Both the position numbers and the translations under genes were made by a program. DNA of 64,000 bases, taken from NCBI GenBank assembly GCA_020746105.1, contig CM036618.1, positions 248,001 through 312,000 of the forward strand. The letters are read 5' to 3'. How positions within the stretch are numbered: the first letter of the stretch is position 1; each line of letters begins with the position of its first letter. This DNA is from Trogon surrucura (taxonomy: Eukaryota; Chordata; Aves; Trogoniformes; Trogonidae). This document shows positions 12,265 to 23,772 of this stretch, one piece after another. Under the pieces are notes generated by a model that saw only the letters and a list, made by a program, of their open reading frames with translations, ran no database searches and had not been told where the DNA came from.

Positions 12265-15200
12265 ATGGCGGAGCGGGACGCGGCGGGAGGTGAGTTGCGG
12301 CACCGGGAACCCCCCCCGCCCCGACGGGACCCCCGGTGGCGCTCACGCTCCACCTTCCTTCCAGCTACGGGACCCGCAGCAACGGCGCCGGTACCGGCGG
12401 GGCCGCAGGTGAGCGTGGTCGGTGCAGTGTGGGGGGGGGGGGGGGAGACGGTGCGGGAGCTGTTCCCGGTGTTACCGTCGGTGTTTTTATCCCCGCAGGT
12501 CCCAGAGCTCTCCCGGGAAGAGAAGCTGCAGCTGCGGAAGGAGAAGAAGCAGCAGAAGAAGAAGAAGAGGAGCGAGAAGGCGACCGAGACCCCGGAACCG
12601 GGGACGCCCACCGAGACGGTGCAACCGAGGGGTGAGGACCCCCTGAGCTGGCAGAGCCCTCGGCTGAGCCCCCAAATGGGGGCTCAGCCCCCATTTGGGG
12701 GCTCAGCCGAGGGCTCTGCCAGCTGGGAGGGCTCTATGGGGTCCCACACCCTGGTCCTCACCACCTCGAGTGCTTGTGCGCAGCCAGGGGTGTGTCCCGG
12801 GGGTCCACAGGTCCTGGGGGTCCCACTGGTGCCCCTCTGAGGGCAGAGCTTTGCGTGGAGAGGATGCTGCCCCCCACACACACCTCCTGCCCCTTCCCAC
12901 CTTCCCGCAGCATCCGCATCCCCACCGTCCTCGTCTGAGGGTCCCAACAATGGCGAGAAGCCCCCCGGGGCGGGAAAGAGCAAAGCGGAGCTGCGAGCGG
13001 AGCGCCGCGCCAAGCAGGAGGCCGAGAGGGCGCAGAAGCAGGCGAAGAAAGCAGAGCTGAGCCAGGCGGCCGCGGCAGCCAAGCCCAGGACCACCCCCAG
13101 CGAGACGCAGTCTGGTAAGTCCATCGTCACCACGGGGTGCGGAGGGTGGGTGGGTGTCTAGGGTGGGCTGCACAACCGATCCTTCCCCGATGTTGGTCCC
13201 TGAGCGCCGGGGTGGCACGGCCGGGCTGGGGGTCACACCTCGCACCCACCACCCTCATGTCCCGCAGTGGTGAAGCGTCTGCCGGAGCACGTGCAGGTGG
13301 ACGACCCTGCGGCGCAGAGGAAGCTGGCCAAGAAGCTGGAGAGGCAGCAGGTAGGAGGAGGGACGGGTAACACGGCGGGGGGGACACCGGCGGCAACCTT
13401 GGGGGGTCCCCGGGGCGAGCACCAGGTGTGAGCGGCGTGGGGCATGCCGTCACCGGCGCCATCACGCTACAGGTACCCCTGAGGCAGGACTACGGCACCA
13501 AGGTCAACCTGTTCTCCCACTTGCACCAGTACAGCCGGAAGAAGCCGCTGACGCAGCAGATGAGGTGCGTGGCCTCCCCAGTGATCGTTGGGTTCCGTGC
13601 CGGCTGGCCCGGCTGCAGAACGGCCGCAGAGAAGGGCTGGCCTGGTCCTGAGCGTGGGGTTGGCTTGGTGGGGCGGCGGTGGGACCCCTTCGCTCGCAAG
13701 GAGCAGCGGTAGGGGCAGCCATGTGTCCTTAAGTTGCACCAAGGCAGTTCTGGTTGGATATTAGAAAAAATTTCTTTACTGAGATGGTAAAGAAATTACA
13801 AATAGCTTCCTGGGGTGTGTTAGGAGGGTGCCTGGTAGGTCGAGAGAGGTCCTTCTGCCCCTCTGCTCTGCCCTGGTGAGGCCACATCTGGAATATTGTG
13901 TCCAGTTCTGGGCCCCTCAGTTCAAGAAGGACAGGGAGCTGCTTGAGAGAGTCCAGCGCAGCCACAGGGATGATGGAGGGAGTGGAACATCTCCCTGGTG
14001 AGGAAAGGCTGAAGGAGCTGGGGCTCTGCAGCTGGAGAAGAGGAGGCTGAGGGGTGACCTCCTAAATGTTTATAAATATGTCAAGGGGGAGTGTCAGGAG
14101 GACAGAGCCAGGCTCTTTTCAGTGGTGTCCATTGACAGGACGAGGGACAATGGGTTCAAGCTGGAACATAGGAGGTTCCAGAAAAAATATTAGAAAAAAC
14201 TTCCCTGTGCGGGTGCCGGAGCCCTGGCCCAGGCTGCCCAGAGAGGGTGTGGAGTCTCCTGCTCTGGAGACTTTCCAACCCGCCTGGACGCGTTCCTGTG
14301 TGGCTGCCCTGGGTGACCCTGCTCTGGCAGGGGGCTGGACTAGATGATCTCCAGAGGTCCTTTCCAGCCCCTAACATTCTGTGATTCTGTGATTCTGTGG
14401 TTGTCTGACATTGGACCAGCTTGCCCAGGGAGGTCATTGAGTCACCATCCCTGAAAATGTTTAAGAGACAGGTGGATGTTGTGTTGAAGGACATGGGTTA
14501 GTGGTATTGGTAGCAGTAGAGTAAAGGTTGGACTCGATGATGTTGAAGGTCTCTTCCAAATGAAACTGTTCTATAATTTTATGACTCCTGCCTGGGAGGC
14601 GAGGAGAGAGGAGCTGGAGGTTATCACAGCCCCTCAGATCGCAGCGCAGGTCAGGGCTGGCTGACAGCTCCCTCCCAGGCCATTCCTGGTGCTGGGCCGG
14701 TCGGTCCCAGCTGCAGAGGGCCGGCACTGGCAGCTCCTGCGTTTGTCTCCACAGCATCCCCTCCACGGTGATCCACCCAGCCGTGGTGCGCCTCGGCCTC
14801 CAGTACTCCCAGGGCATCATTAATGGCTCCAACGCCCGCTGCATTGCTCTGCTCGAGGTCTTCAAGCAGGTACAGGAGCAGCTACTCCTGCCCACTGGGC
14901 TCAGGCATCTCTTCCCTCCCCAGTGAGGCTGCAGCTGGGCTCAGTCATCCTCAGCCGCCTCCTTCTGCCCGTGCCCAGGGCTGGGCTCCTGTTCTAGAGC
15001 TGCCACTGCAGATCTGAGTTCCTGGAGCTCCCCTTTGTCCCCTCCATGGAAGCTGTGCAGCACACACTCGTGCCTGGTCTGCAGCCCCTTGGGCGAGGGC
15101 GGTCACGTGCCAGGGGGGGCCGGTGCCCAGAGCTCACACGCTTTCCCTTCTCGTCTCAGCTGATCCGGGATTACTCGACGCCCCCCCAACGAGGAGCTGT

Positions 15201-18200
15201 CGCGGGACCTGGTGGCCAAGCTGAAGCCACACATCAGGTGAGGGCTCCCGGTGCCAGAGCAGAGGGCCTGAAGCTCCTGCTGAGCGCGGTCCATCGCTCA
15301 CCTCTCCAGGCTGGTGTCCGCCCAAGAGTGGCCTGATTTTCCCAGAGCTCTGGGCTCTGCCTCCCTGCCCATCGTCTCCAGCCCCCCATGCCCTCCACCT
15401 GCCCAGCCGCTCTGGACCTGATGCCCTTTATCATCTGCAGCTTCCTGAACCAGTGCCGGCCCCTCTCCGCCAGCATGGGCAACGCCATTAAGTACCTCAA
15501 AAAGGAGATTTCGTGCTTACCCGACACGCTGAGAGAGGAGGAGGTGAGTGGCCTTGCCATGGGTTGGAGGGGCAGGCTGGGTGGGGAGGTGGGTGGGATG
15601 CGGGCTGCAAGCAGCGCTGCGGCGATGCCGTCATGTCACCAGCCATGGCCTGACTGAGGGCAGTGGCTCACAGAATCACAGACTGTTTGGGTTGGAAGGG
15701 ACCTCTGGAGATCATCCAGTCCAGCCCCCCTGCCAGAGCAGGGTCACCCAGGGCAGCCACACAGGAACGTGTCCAGGCGGGGTTGGAAAGTCTCCAGAGC
15801 AGGAGACTCCACACCCTCTCTGGGCAGCCTGGGCCAGGGCTCCGGCACCCGCACAGCCAAGAAGTTTCTCCTCATGTTTTTGTGGAAACTCCTGTGCTCC
15901 AGCTTGCACCCATTGCCCTTTGTCCTGTAACTAGATATCCCTGAGAAGAGCCTGGCTCTGTCCTCCTGACACTCAGAAAGCTCCACAGGAGCCCCTTGGC
16001 CCTGGAGCTGGGGCAGGGGGAGGTAGACATCAGAAGGACTGTCTCCCCAGGCAAAGGAGAAGCTGCAGGACACCATTGACAAGTATCTTCGGGAGAAGAT
16101 TCTTCTGGCAGCTGAAGCCATTTCGAGGTCAGCCTTTGAGAAGATAAACGACAACGACGTGATCCTTGTGTACGGCTGGTAAGAGGAGAGCGAGGGCAGC
16201 CCGGCGCGCAGGTGGGAAGCGGCAGCGGAGCGGACGCAGGGAGCTCTTGCCAGAGCAGCTTCTCAAGAGTGGGAAAGTCCATGTTGCCCAAGGGGAGGGA
16301 GGGGTCCGGCTCCGGGTTCAGCAACTAAAAATAAAACCAGAGGTTGGACTAGATGATCCTTGAGGTCCATTCCAACCCGGCACTCTATGATTCTATGATT
16401 CCATGATTCAAGCTGGGAGAGGGGGGCAGTGGGGCCAACGAGGACTTGGCTGTAGGGGGAAGCTGTTAGATAAAGGCACAAGAAGTTTGTGACCGGCGAG
16501 GCGGTACAGACCAGTGGGTGCACAAGGGTGTCGGGCCAGAGCAGAGCATGGCCAGGGCTCAGCACTCGCTGAGCGGATGTGGACATAGCGTTCGTGCTTT
16601 AGAAGTAGCAGAGAGCTCGTTAGGACTCCTGACCCTCCCTGGGAGCCGGGCAGGCGGGTGAGCTGCGTCACGGGGTGGTGACAGAGCGCTTTCTGCCTGG
16701 CAGCTGCCGAGGGAATGCTAAACCCTGTCGGCAGAACTGGTTCCCTGGGGGCCCCGCCGTGGGGGCTGTGTCTTCCAGATGCTGTTCCAAACTTCCCCAC
16801 ACGTGGGGGACAGTCCAGATGCTCGTTAGAGGAACAAGCAGGAGGGTCTGATCAAGTAGCCTTATGCCAGCCTGTGCCAGTTAACGTAGTTGGTCTGTGC
16901 CTCGAGCTTGGTTTGAGGATGCTCACGGTGTCGCTGGGGACACTTTGAGCTGCCCAGACCCGCCGGGCTGTAGCATCGCAGCCTTGACTGGGTGGGAAGT
17001 GCCTGGCAGAGCCCTGAAGCTGTTGCCCACAATGAAGCCTGTACCAAGGGCTTGTCCCCGAGATGTCACTGCCCCGGTCCAGAGCTGGCACTGTCCTCTG
17101 TTTTGCATGAGTCCAGAGTTAAGTGTTTCAGGAAACACAGATTCACCACTTCTGCAATACAGGGCACTGTCAGAGCAGCCCTGGACGTTTCCTGGTGTTT
17201 TAAACAGCCCACAGCAAGGTTAAATGTCAGGAGGCAAAACCACGGAAGCGTGTTCTTCCTTCGAGGGACTGTGTCCCAGAAAGCAGTGGTGGCAGGAGCC
17301 AGGGGCCGCTGTGCTGTGTCTCCTGGGGACAGGGGCAGGAGGCCGGTGCCAAGGGGGAGCGTGGCGAGGAGGAAACTCCACAATGCTTTGGAGGGGGAGT
17401 CTGTCACTGCAGTCACGGGCAGGGCAGCACTGCTCCCAGAGAGGGCTGAGATGGTGTTTTTCCCTGGGGGTGGTTCTTTTGTGGGGATGGGGAGAGGGGC
17501 CCTGGAAGCAAGTGTGGTGGGAGGGTGCCTGGAGGGGGCCGCGCTTGTCATGGTGAGGGTGGACGTCGGCTCCAGGCAGCACAGGGCTGCCTTCCGGGGC
17601 AGTGCTGCCGAGGGGCGTTCTCCTAACCGGTGCCCGTCAGCTCTTCCCTGGTGAACCGCACGCTCTGCGATGCCCACGCGAAGAAGGGCCGGGCGTTCCG
17701 CGTGATCGTGGTGGACAGCCGGCCGCGGCTGGAGGGCCGGGAGACGCTGCGCCGGCTGGTGCGGAAGGGCATTCACTGCACCTATGTGATGATCAACGCC
17801 ATCTCGTACGTGCTGCCGGAGGTGAGGAACAGAGCGGGGCTGTGCCGAGGGCCGGGGGGAGGCTGCGGCCGCGGCGGAAGGCGCTCACGGGTCCTGCGCT
17901 GCCCTCGCAGGTGTCCAAAGTGCTGCTGGGAGCCCACGCACTCCTGGCCAACGGCTCCGTCATGTCGCGAGTGGGGACGTCGCAGATAGCACTGGTCTCC
18001 AAGGCGTACAATGTGCCCGTCCTGGTGTGCTGCGAGACCTACAAGTTCTGTGAGCGTGTGCAGACGGACTCCTTTGTCTCCAACGAGCTGGGTACGGCTT
18101 CTGTCCCTTTCCTGCTGCTGTCTGCCCTGACGTTCCCCTTCCCAGGCAAGGGGCCACCGCTCGTGGTCAGGGTGGGCTGGCAGGTGGCAATGCTGGGGGC

Positions 18201-19488
18201 GCCTGCAGCAGGAACAGGAGATGACGTGAGGTTGCCCAAGGCTGAGTGCCGGGTCCTGCCCTCGGGTCACCCCGAGCCCCGGCAGCGCCACAGGTTGGGG
18301 GGAGCAGCGGCTGGAAAGGGCCCGGCGGGAAAGGGCCTGGGGGTGCTGGTGGCCAGCGGCTGGAGAGGAGCCAGCAGGGTGCCCGGGGGGGCCAAGAAGG
18401 CCAACGGCGTCCTGGCCTGGGCCAGCACTGGTGTGGCCAGCAGGGCCAGGGCAGGGATTATCCCCCTGGACACTCAGCAGCTCGAGCCCCAGGTTCAGGT
18501 TTGGGCCCCTCCCGACAAGAGGAGCTGGAGGGGCTGGAGCGTGTCCAGAGAAGGGCAGCGGAGCTGGGGCAGGGTCTGGAGCCCAAGTGTGGGGAGGAGC
18601 GGCTGAGGGCCCTGGGGCTGTTGAGCTGGAGAAGAGGAGGCTGAGGGGAGACCTTCTCGCTCTCTGCAGCTCCCTGGCAGGAGGGGGCAGCCAGGGGGTT
18701 GGGCTCTTCTCCCAAGTGACAAACGAGTAGGATGAGAGGGAACGGCCTCAAGTTGTGCCAGGGGAGGTTTAGATTGGACATTAGGGAAAATTTCTTTACT
18801 GAGAGGGTTGTCAAGCCCTAGAACAGGCTGTCCAGGGAGGTGCTTGTGTCACCATCCCTGGAGCTGTTTAAGAGACGAGTGGATGTTGCGTGGAAGGACA
18901 CGGGTTAGTGGTGTGCATAGGGCTAGGAAAAGGTTGGACTTGATGATCTGGGAGGTCTCCTCCAGCCAAAACTGCTCTAAGAACAAGTGGTAGGGTGAGA
19001 GAAAATGGGCTCAAATTGTGCCAGGGAAGGTTTAGGTTGGATTCGAGGAAGAATTCCTTCACTGAAAGGGTTCTTGGGCACTGGGACGGGTTGCTCAGGG
19101 CAGGGGTGGAGTCCCAGTCCCTGGAGAGATTTAAGAGTCGACCCAGCGCCCAGGGATGTGGTTTAGTTGAGGACTTTTCAGTGCCGAGTTAATGGCTGGA
19201 CATGATGATCTGAAAGGTCTTTTCCAATCTGGGCAATGCTGTGATTCCGCTCTGTCCCTGATCCCACCGGCTGCTCCTCTCTCCGCAGACGACCCCGACG
19301 ATCTGATCGTGCTGCGGAAGGGCCAGGCCCCGCTGGGCGGCTGGGCAGAAAACAAGTCCCTGCGCCTCCTCAATCTGGTGTATGACGTGACGCCACCTGA
19401 CCTGGTGGACCTGGTCATCACGGACTTGGGCATGATCCCCTGCACCTCGGTGCCTGTCGTCCTGCGGGTCAAGAACGTGGATCAGTAG
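12265..19488 (+). CDS. EIF2B4: translation initiation factor eIF2B subunit delta
   Basis: Thirteen coding exons: 12265-12289, 12365-12408, 12499-12631, 12911-13114, 13268-13350, 13473-13564, 14755-14869, 15160-15237, 15441-15543, 16051-16178, 17641-17821, 17911-18091 and 19289-19488. The expected product is about 521 residues (human 523). This is the regulatory delta subunit of the decameric exchange factor that reloads eIF2 with GTP and senses phosphorylated eIF2. Exons 2-4 code a lysine/arginine/glutamate-rich low-complexity N-terminus. Exons 6-13 code the conserved alpha-helical and Rossmann-like core, with QYSQGI, VYGCSSLV, VDSRP and CCETYKFC. Exon 8 has one surplus C (run of seven at 15181-15187) that breaks the frame as written. 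AATAAA lies at 19511-19516. Several introns hold CR1 copies. Confidence 0.96.
12646..12724. repeat. 37-bp perfect inverted repeat with 5-nt loop
   Basis: The left arm at 12646-12682 and the right arm at 12688-12724 are exact reverse complements around the loop ctcag (12683-12687). The arms contain a smaller internal palindrome around ccccaaatgggg. The element sits in EIF2B4 intron 3, shortly after the donor site. Confidence 0.9.
13735..14585 (+). mobile_element. nested pair of CR1 LINE insertions
   Basis: A younger CR1 (about 13795-14400) ends in the repeated attctgtg tail motif. It interrupts an older CR1, whose first part is at about 13735-13794 (ttggatattag, tttctttactgagatggt) and which resumes at about 14401 (cagcttgcccagggaggtca) to end near 14585. 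Both lie on the plus strand in EIF2B4 intron 6. Confidence 0.8.
15668..16020 (-). mobile_element. CR1 LINE 3' end
   Basis: The reverse complement carries the CR1 3' end, with ctctggagactttccaacc followed by gatgatctccagaggtccct and a tail near 15668. It lies in EIF2B4 intron 9. A closely related copy lies at 63605-64000. Confidence 0.85.
16333..16410 (+). mobile_element. CR1 LINE 3' tail fragment
   Basis: Only the last 80 bases of a CR1 copy remain: ggttggactagatgatcctt, then a triple attctatgattctatgattcc tail. It lies in EIF2B4 intron 10. Confidence 0.85.
18295..18983 (+). mobile_element. CR1 LINE, 3' about 0.7 kb
   Basis: This begins in the CR1 ORF2-coding 3' part (gccaagaaggccaacggcgt, ggagcgtgtccagagaaggg) and runs through the 3' UTR to ggttggacttgatgatctgg. 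It lies in EIF2B4 intron 12, directly followed by another CR1. Confidence 0.85.
18984..19255 (+). mobile_element. CR1 LINE 3' end, second copy in the same intron
   Basis: A separate CR1 3' end follows the previous one. It again runs from the ggtttaggttgga region through a catgatgatctgaaaggtct tail to the gtgattc end, and stops about 30 bp before EIF2B4 exon 13. Confidence 0.8.
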
Positions 19489-19516
19489 TTGGGGCAGCTG
19501 CATGGACACCAATAAA

Positions 19517-20344
19517 CCGGGCGTCACGATACTCCGTCTGTGCTGTCAGTGGTGTGGTGGGAGCCCCGTGTCACCGCAGGCTCAGCTCTACGCTGTCCTG
19601 GGCATGTGGCACCTCTACCCTGCCCCTCTCCTTGCCCGGCTCCTGGCTGCAGCGGGGGAAGGATTGTCCCTGTGATGAATTCCCCTGTGGGAAATGGTGG
19701 CCCGGTGGTGACAGCCCCTGGAGCTGGGAGTGTGGGACACAGCCCGGCACCCCCAACCCTGCAGCACCGCGAGGGGCCTGGAGCAGGGCCCAGCCTGAGC
19801 AGAGGCTGGGGCTCTGCCACGAGGAAGGGGGTGTCCTCCCTTGTCCTGCAGCTGTGCCACCTCTTGCTGCTGCTGTGACACCAGTGTTCGTCTCCACTCC
19901 CGGGGAGGGTCGCTGTGGGCAGGCTGTGCTCCCACCGGAGCGTGTGCCCCCTGTCCTGCATGTCCCAGCTCGGAGCTGGGGGGAATAGTGGGGTGCTGGT
20001 TCCTCTGGTCTCTGCCCAAACCGGGTGGTTTTATTCACCGGTCTTGCCCATCCTTCCTGCCGTGGGTGGCAGCGAGGAGCCCCGAGCGATGCCTCAGCCC
20101 GGTGAGGAGCCGCGGAGGCGCCAGCGGGGCCCGGAGACCCGGGTGGGACAGAGCGGGCCCCGCTGTCCCCTGCCACCGGCTGCTGCCCCCACACCGGAGG
20201 GACGGGACGGGGACCAGGGCGGGCAGTCCCCCCCCGCGCGGGGGATGGGCAACGGCCGGGGCGGGGCGGTGCGGTCCAGGGGCAGCGGGGATGCCACCCC
20301 CGAGAGAGCGGAGCCGGTACGGGACAGCCCCGGCGGGATCCCCC
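19517..20344. other. intergenic region after EIF2B4
   Basis: About 0.8 kb of GC-rich sequence between the EIF2B4 polyadenylation signal and the first U1 unit. I see no gene or classified repeat in it. Confidence 0.4.
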
Positions 20345-20604
20345 CGCGCGGCGGCGATGTCCGGGAGGGGGCGTGTCCATGCAGATCAGCCCCTCCCCGC
20401 GCTGCATGACGGGAGCTCCCGCCCTCCCCACGGCCACAACGGCCACGGGCGGGCCGCGGGCGCTGCGTGGGCGCGGGGCGGCGGCGGGAGGGCGGGGGGG
20501 CTGCGGGGCTCGTCGGGGACAGGGGGTCCGGGGCGGGCCGGGGGTCGTCGCGTGGTGGGTGGGCGTGCGGAGGAGGGGGCTGGGGCCGCGGGGGAGGCGC
20601 AGTC
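20345..20604 (+). promoter_or_regulatory. U1 snRNA gene promoter, unit 1
   Basis: A distal element has an octamer variant ATGCAGAT at 20379-20386. About 15 bp later is a ZNF143/SPH-like site on the minus strand (agctcccgtcatgcagcgcg, about 20398-20418). A proximal element is expected near -60 but was not pinned down. The same arrangement recurs upstream of the other two U1 bodies in this window. Confidence 0.75.
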
Positions 20605-20768
20605 ATACTTACCTGGCAGGGGAGACACCATGATCAAGCAGGTGGTTTTCCCAGGGCGAGGCTCATCCCTTGCACTCCGGGTGTGCTGACCCCTGCGATT
20701 TCCCCAAATGCGGGAAACTCGACTGCATAATTTGTGGTAGTGGGGGACTGCGTTCGCGCTCTCGCCTG
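20605..20768 (+). ncRNA. RNU1: U1 spliceosomal snRNA, copy 1
   Basis: Exactly 164 nt, beginning with ATACTTACCTG (the 5' splice-site pairing sequence). All stem-loops align with vertebrate U1, and the Sm site AATTTGTGG is present. Against copy 2 the 3' stem-loop has CTCGCCTG instead of CTCCCCTG, which breaks one base pair of stem-loop 4. In the U1A-binding loop the first base is C (CTTGCAC) where human U1 has ATTGCAC. A possible 3' box (ggtaaaaacagac) follows. Because of the stem-loop 4 change this copy may work less well than copy 2. Confidence 0.93.
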
Positions 20769-20884
20769 GCAACGCTCGGTAAAAACAGACAAAGGTGGTG
20801 CGAGTGGGTTTGCCTGATTTGAAAAATCCCTTTAGCGGGATCTCCGGAGGACGCGCAGGTCTGGGCGAGTGAAGCGGGGGCAGT

Positions 20885-21180
20885 TCCCAGCCCCGCGGTC
20901 TCGCCGGGCGCAGCAGGAGCAGGGACCCGGGCTCTGCAGCCGGGCCGGGCGGTTCCGGGGCTGGCAGAGCCCGGGTCGGAGCGAAGCACAAACGGGCGCT
21001 CGACGGAGCTTCCCCGCCCGGCAGCGGCGCGGGGACACCGTGCTCGGAGCTGCGGCCACGGGGCCTCTCCCTGCACCGGGTCCCATTGGCACCGCCGGGA
21101 CCCGCAGCGAGACCCGTCCCGATATAACCGCGACTGCGGCGAGAGAACCCACGGGCCGGGAGCGGAAACTTCACACGCAA
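20885..21180. repeat. conserved downstream flank of the U1 unit, copy 1
   Basis: About 290 bp downstream of U1 copy 1 is roughly 93 percent identical, by eye over a 110-bp sample, to the reverse complement of 28340-28650, downstream of the inverted U1 copy. It is CpG-rich with a CCAAT motif on the minus strand. Its function is unknown; it defines the right edge of the duplicated unit. Confidence 0.7.
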
Positions 21181-21234
21181 ACAAAAGGCCTGAGAGACAG
21201 CAGGACACTAACAACTCTCTAACAACTCGTCTGA

Positions 21235-21345
21235 CTTCACGAACGCAGTCAGCTCAGCAACACTGCTGAGTGAGGTGGGTGCCCTGGAGACAGAGGATCC
21301 AGAGAAGGCAGAGTTGCTGAATGCCTTCTTTGCCTCTGCTGCGGC
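21235..21345 (+). mobile_element. CR1 ORF2 fragment
   Basis: The plus-strand translation contains LLSEVGALETEDPEKAELL followed by NAFFAS, a characteristic stretch of CR1 ORF2 before the reverse transcriptase domain. The fragment is short and not open beyond this block. Confidence 0.65.
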
Positions 21346-23119
21346 CAGGAGCGACTCGGGGCAGCAGTCAAGGAGGACACCCCTGCGCAGGGGGAAGAGG
21401 TGAAGCTGCGAGTGCCCGGCACAGAGAAGGTCCTTTCTGGGCCTCTTCTGCCAGGGGGCTCCGCCAGCGCTGGGGGGTTGCAGCAGAGACAAGCCCTGGG
21501 GCAGTGAGCGGCTGGAGCCTGACCGGCTGCTGGTGCTCGCCTGAGGCCGCGTCGTGGCCCTCCTCGTTCTTCTTCCCTGGGCAGAGAAAGGGCCCTCAGC
21601 ACCCACCGCGCTTCACTGCCAGGCTGGGGGGCTCCCCAGAGCTCATGCCCGAGCCCCTCCTGGACCCCCCAACGCCTCTGCCTCGCTGGCCCCGGCACTT
21701 TATGCCTTCACAGCTTCCAGATGGCGAATCCAGTGCCTGTGGGCCCTCACCTTTCCTCTTGGTTTGCAGGATCAGCAATCCAGACTCGATGGCCGAGGAT
21801 CTTTATTTCAGCACCAGGAGACACACGGGGGTGTTGGCACAGCGCAGGCTTTTTCTTTGGCTGAGTTATGAGCACACGCTGCGTACGTATTCACTGTGGT
21901 CATCACTCCTCTTCCTCTTCTCATCCGGTGGACGAGCTTCTTGTTATTTGGCAGCTTTTGGAGGCCAGAGCCAGTGGCAGTTAGGGGGGGCGATAAGGTT
22001 CTGCCCTGAGGCGGCTGCTCCCCTCTCACCGATGAGTTATCTGTCCCGTGCCTGCACTCCCATTCCATCCCTCCTCCAACGGCTCCTCTGGCCACATCTG
22101 GGCACATCTGCAGCCCTCATTCCTTCAGGGGGGGAGATGATCCTCCATCTTCTCTTCTACCTCCCTCTCCCATTTTCTAAGTGCTTTCAAACATCTTTGC
22201 CTGCTTTTGCCTGTTTTGGTGGGTTTTTTGGTGGTTTTTTTCAAGCTAAAACTAAAGGATCCTACGGCAGGATGTTAATTCGACAGTCCCTCTGCCACTC
22301 CAGGTGGTTTCTTAGAGTAAAACCAAACATATCAGCGCACGCAAATGTATCCCATTTACTTTGCCTCCTTAAAAGCACCATTAATTGTAACAGGGTCTTA
22401 CACTGCAAAGCTCCATTAAGTGCCACTTCTCCCCTTCCTCTAAGGTCTGAAGGGGCCACCACCGACCGCAAAAGGTGCACAGGCACACCCGCGCCACAAC
22501 GAACGCTCCTGAATTCAAGACCACTGCTGAGGTGAAACTCTCGTCTCCCGTTGAAAGAAGTCGGGCACCTCTAACACCCAAACACAGCAGCAGCAAGCAA
22601 ACAGTCCGGGCTCCCCGCCAAGGGGACCCAGCACTCCTCTGCTTTATATTCCCTCCAGTGTAACCATAACCTTATCTTGTGCAGCTCTTACTGATTCTTT
22701 GTACCTTTTAAATTTCCACAAAACACCTTTTTAAGTCGGCCCGACCGATCTGTCCGATCCCAACCAGACCAGTTTTCCTGACACCAGAAATTGTTTCCAA
22801 AGCGTACCCAAATGTCCCGTTTACAGTCAAAGCAATCAAAACCAAACACTGGATTACAGAGAAATCCCAACCTCTGGGTATAGGGCAGTAAAACCCAACA
22901 GGTTTGCTTTGTCCCTCGCGGGATAACGGAACCGCGGGTCAGAACTCGCCCTCGCTTCGCAGTCAGGCTGCGTCTCACTCACTCGCACGCTCACCCAGTG
23001 CTTCTGAACTCACGTTCAGACGTCCTAAACAACGGTGCAAAATATCAATAGCACACCTGAGCGTTAACACACGTCACACGGTACCGGGTTTTTACAGCAG
23101 ATGACAATAAGAGTTGCCA
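21346..23119. other. unclassified intergenic sequence
   Basis: AT content rises from about 21.8 kb. No gene is supported: the long plus-strand open frame at 21321-22535 has no recognisable domain. The minus-strand frame at 22688-22978 is unusually rich in W, C and F but matches nothing I recognise. It may include untranslated or envelope debris of the minus-strand retrovirus to the right. Confidence 0.35.
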
Positions 23120-23420
23120 CATAGCACTGTACCCTCCCGCCACCGTGGCCAGGAGAACCCAAGTTCCCATTGGCCAGGGTGCAGAACTTACCCTGCCACC
23201 ACCACATGGGCACTCAAGCCCCAGCCTCCCAGGGGCGAGCGCCAATGCTCTTTACGTCGCGTGGGACGTCTCCTCACGCCTCACAGGTATCCCCCTCCAA
23301 ACCCACACACCTGGTCCACGCGGAAACTAACGCTACAACTCCCAGGGAGTTATAAAGCGGGGATGTTTATTGGGTGTTGGGTGCAAGGGGATCTCACCTC
23401 AAAGTTTGCACACCCGTTAC
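23120..23420 (-). mobile_element. retroviral LTR-like segment
   Basis: On the minus strand an AATAAA signal (about 23364-23369, context cacccaataaacatcc) follows a G/T-poor upstream region and leads into a U5-like stretch. Its place at the 3' end of the minus-strand gammaretrovirus-like remains suggests the 3' LTR. The boundaries are uncertain and a CR1 insertion lies in what would be U3. Confidence 0.35.
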
Positions 23421-23479
23421 CAAAACTAAGGCTTATTTATCACTTCTGTACCCGAAGGGAACCTGCAGGGAGCTGGGGA

Positions 23480-23772
23480 GGGACTTTGTGCAAGAGTGTC
23501 CAGCGACAGGACAAGGGAAATGGGTTTGAACTGCAGGAGAAGGGGTTTAGGCTGGATCTGAGGGAGAAATTCTGCAGTGCGAGGGTGGCCAGACTCTGGA
23601 CTAGATTGCCCAGAGAGGCTGTGGCTGCCCCCTCCCTGGAGATGCTCAAGGCCAGGTTGGATGAACCTGGAGCAACCTGGGCTGGTTCAGAGCGTCCCTG
23701 CCCATGGCAGGGGGTGGGTCAGATGAGCTCTAAGGTCCTTTCCAACCCAAGACATTCTAGGATTCTGTGATA
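23480..23772 (+). mobile_element. CR1 LINE 3' end
   Basis: This carries the CR1 3' domain, from cagcgacaggacaagggaa to gatgagctctaaggtccttt and an attctaggattctgtgat tail. It lies between the LTR-like segment and the retroviral integrase remnant. Confidence 0.85.

Noticed and set aside
21321..22535. 404-codon plus-strand open frame
   Set aside because: No recognisable domain, begins in a CR1 fragment, and composition changes abruptly inside it.
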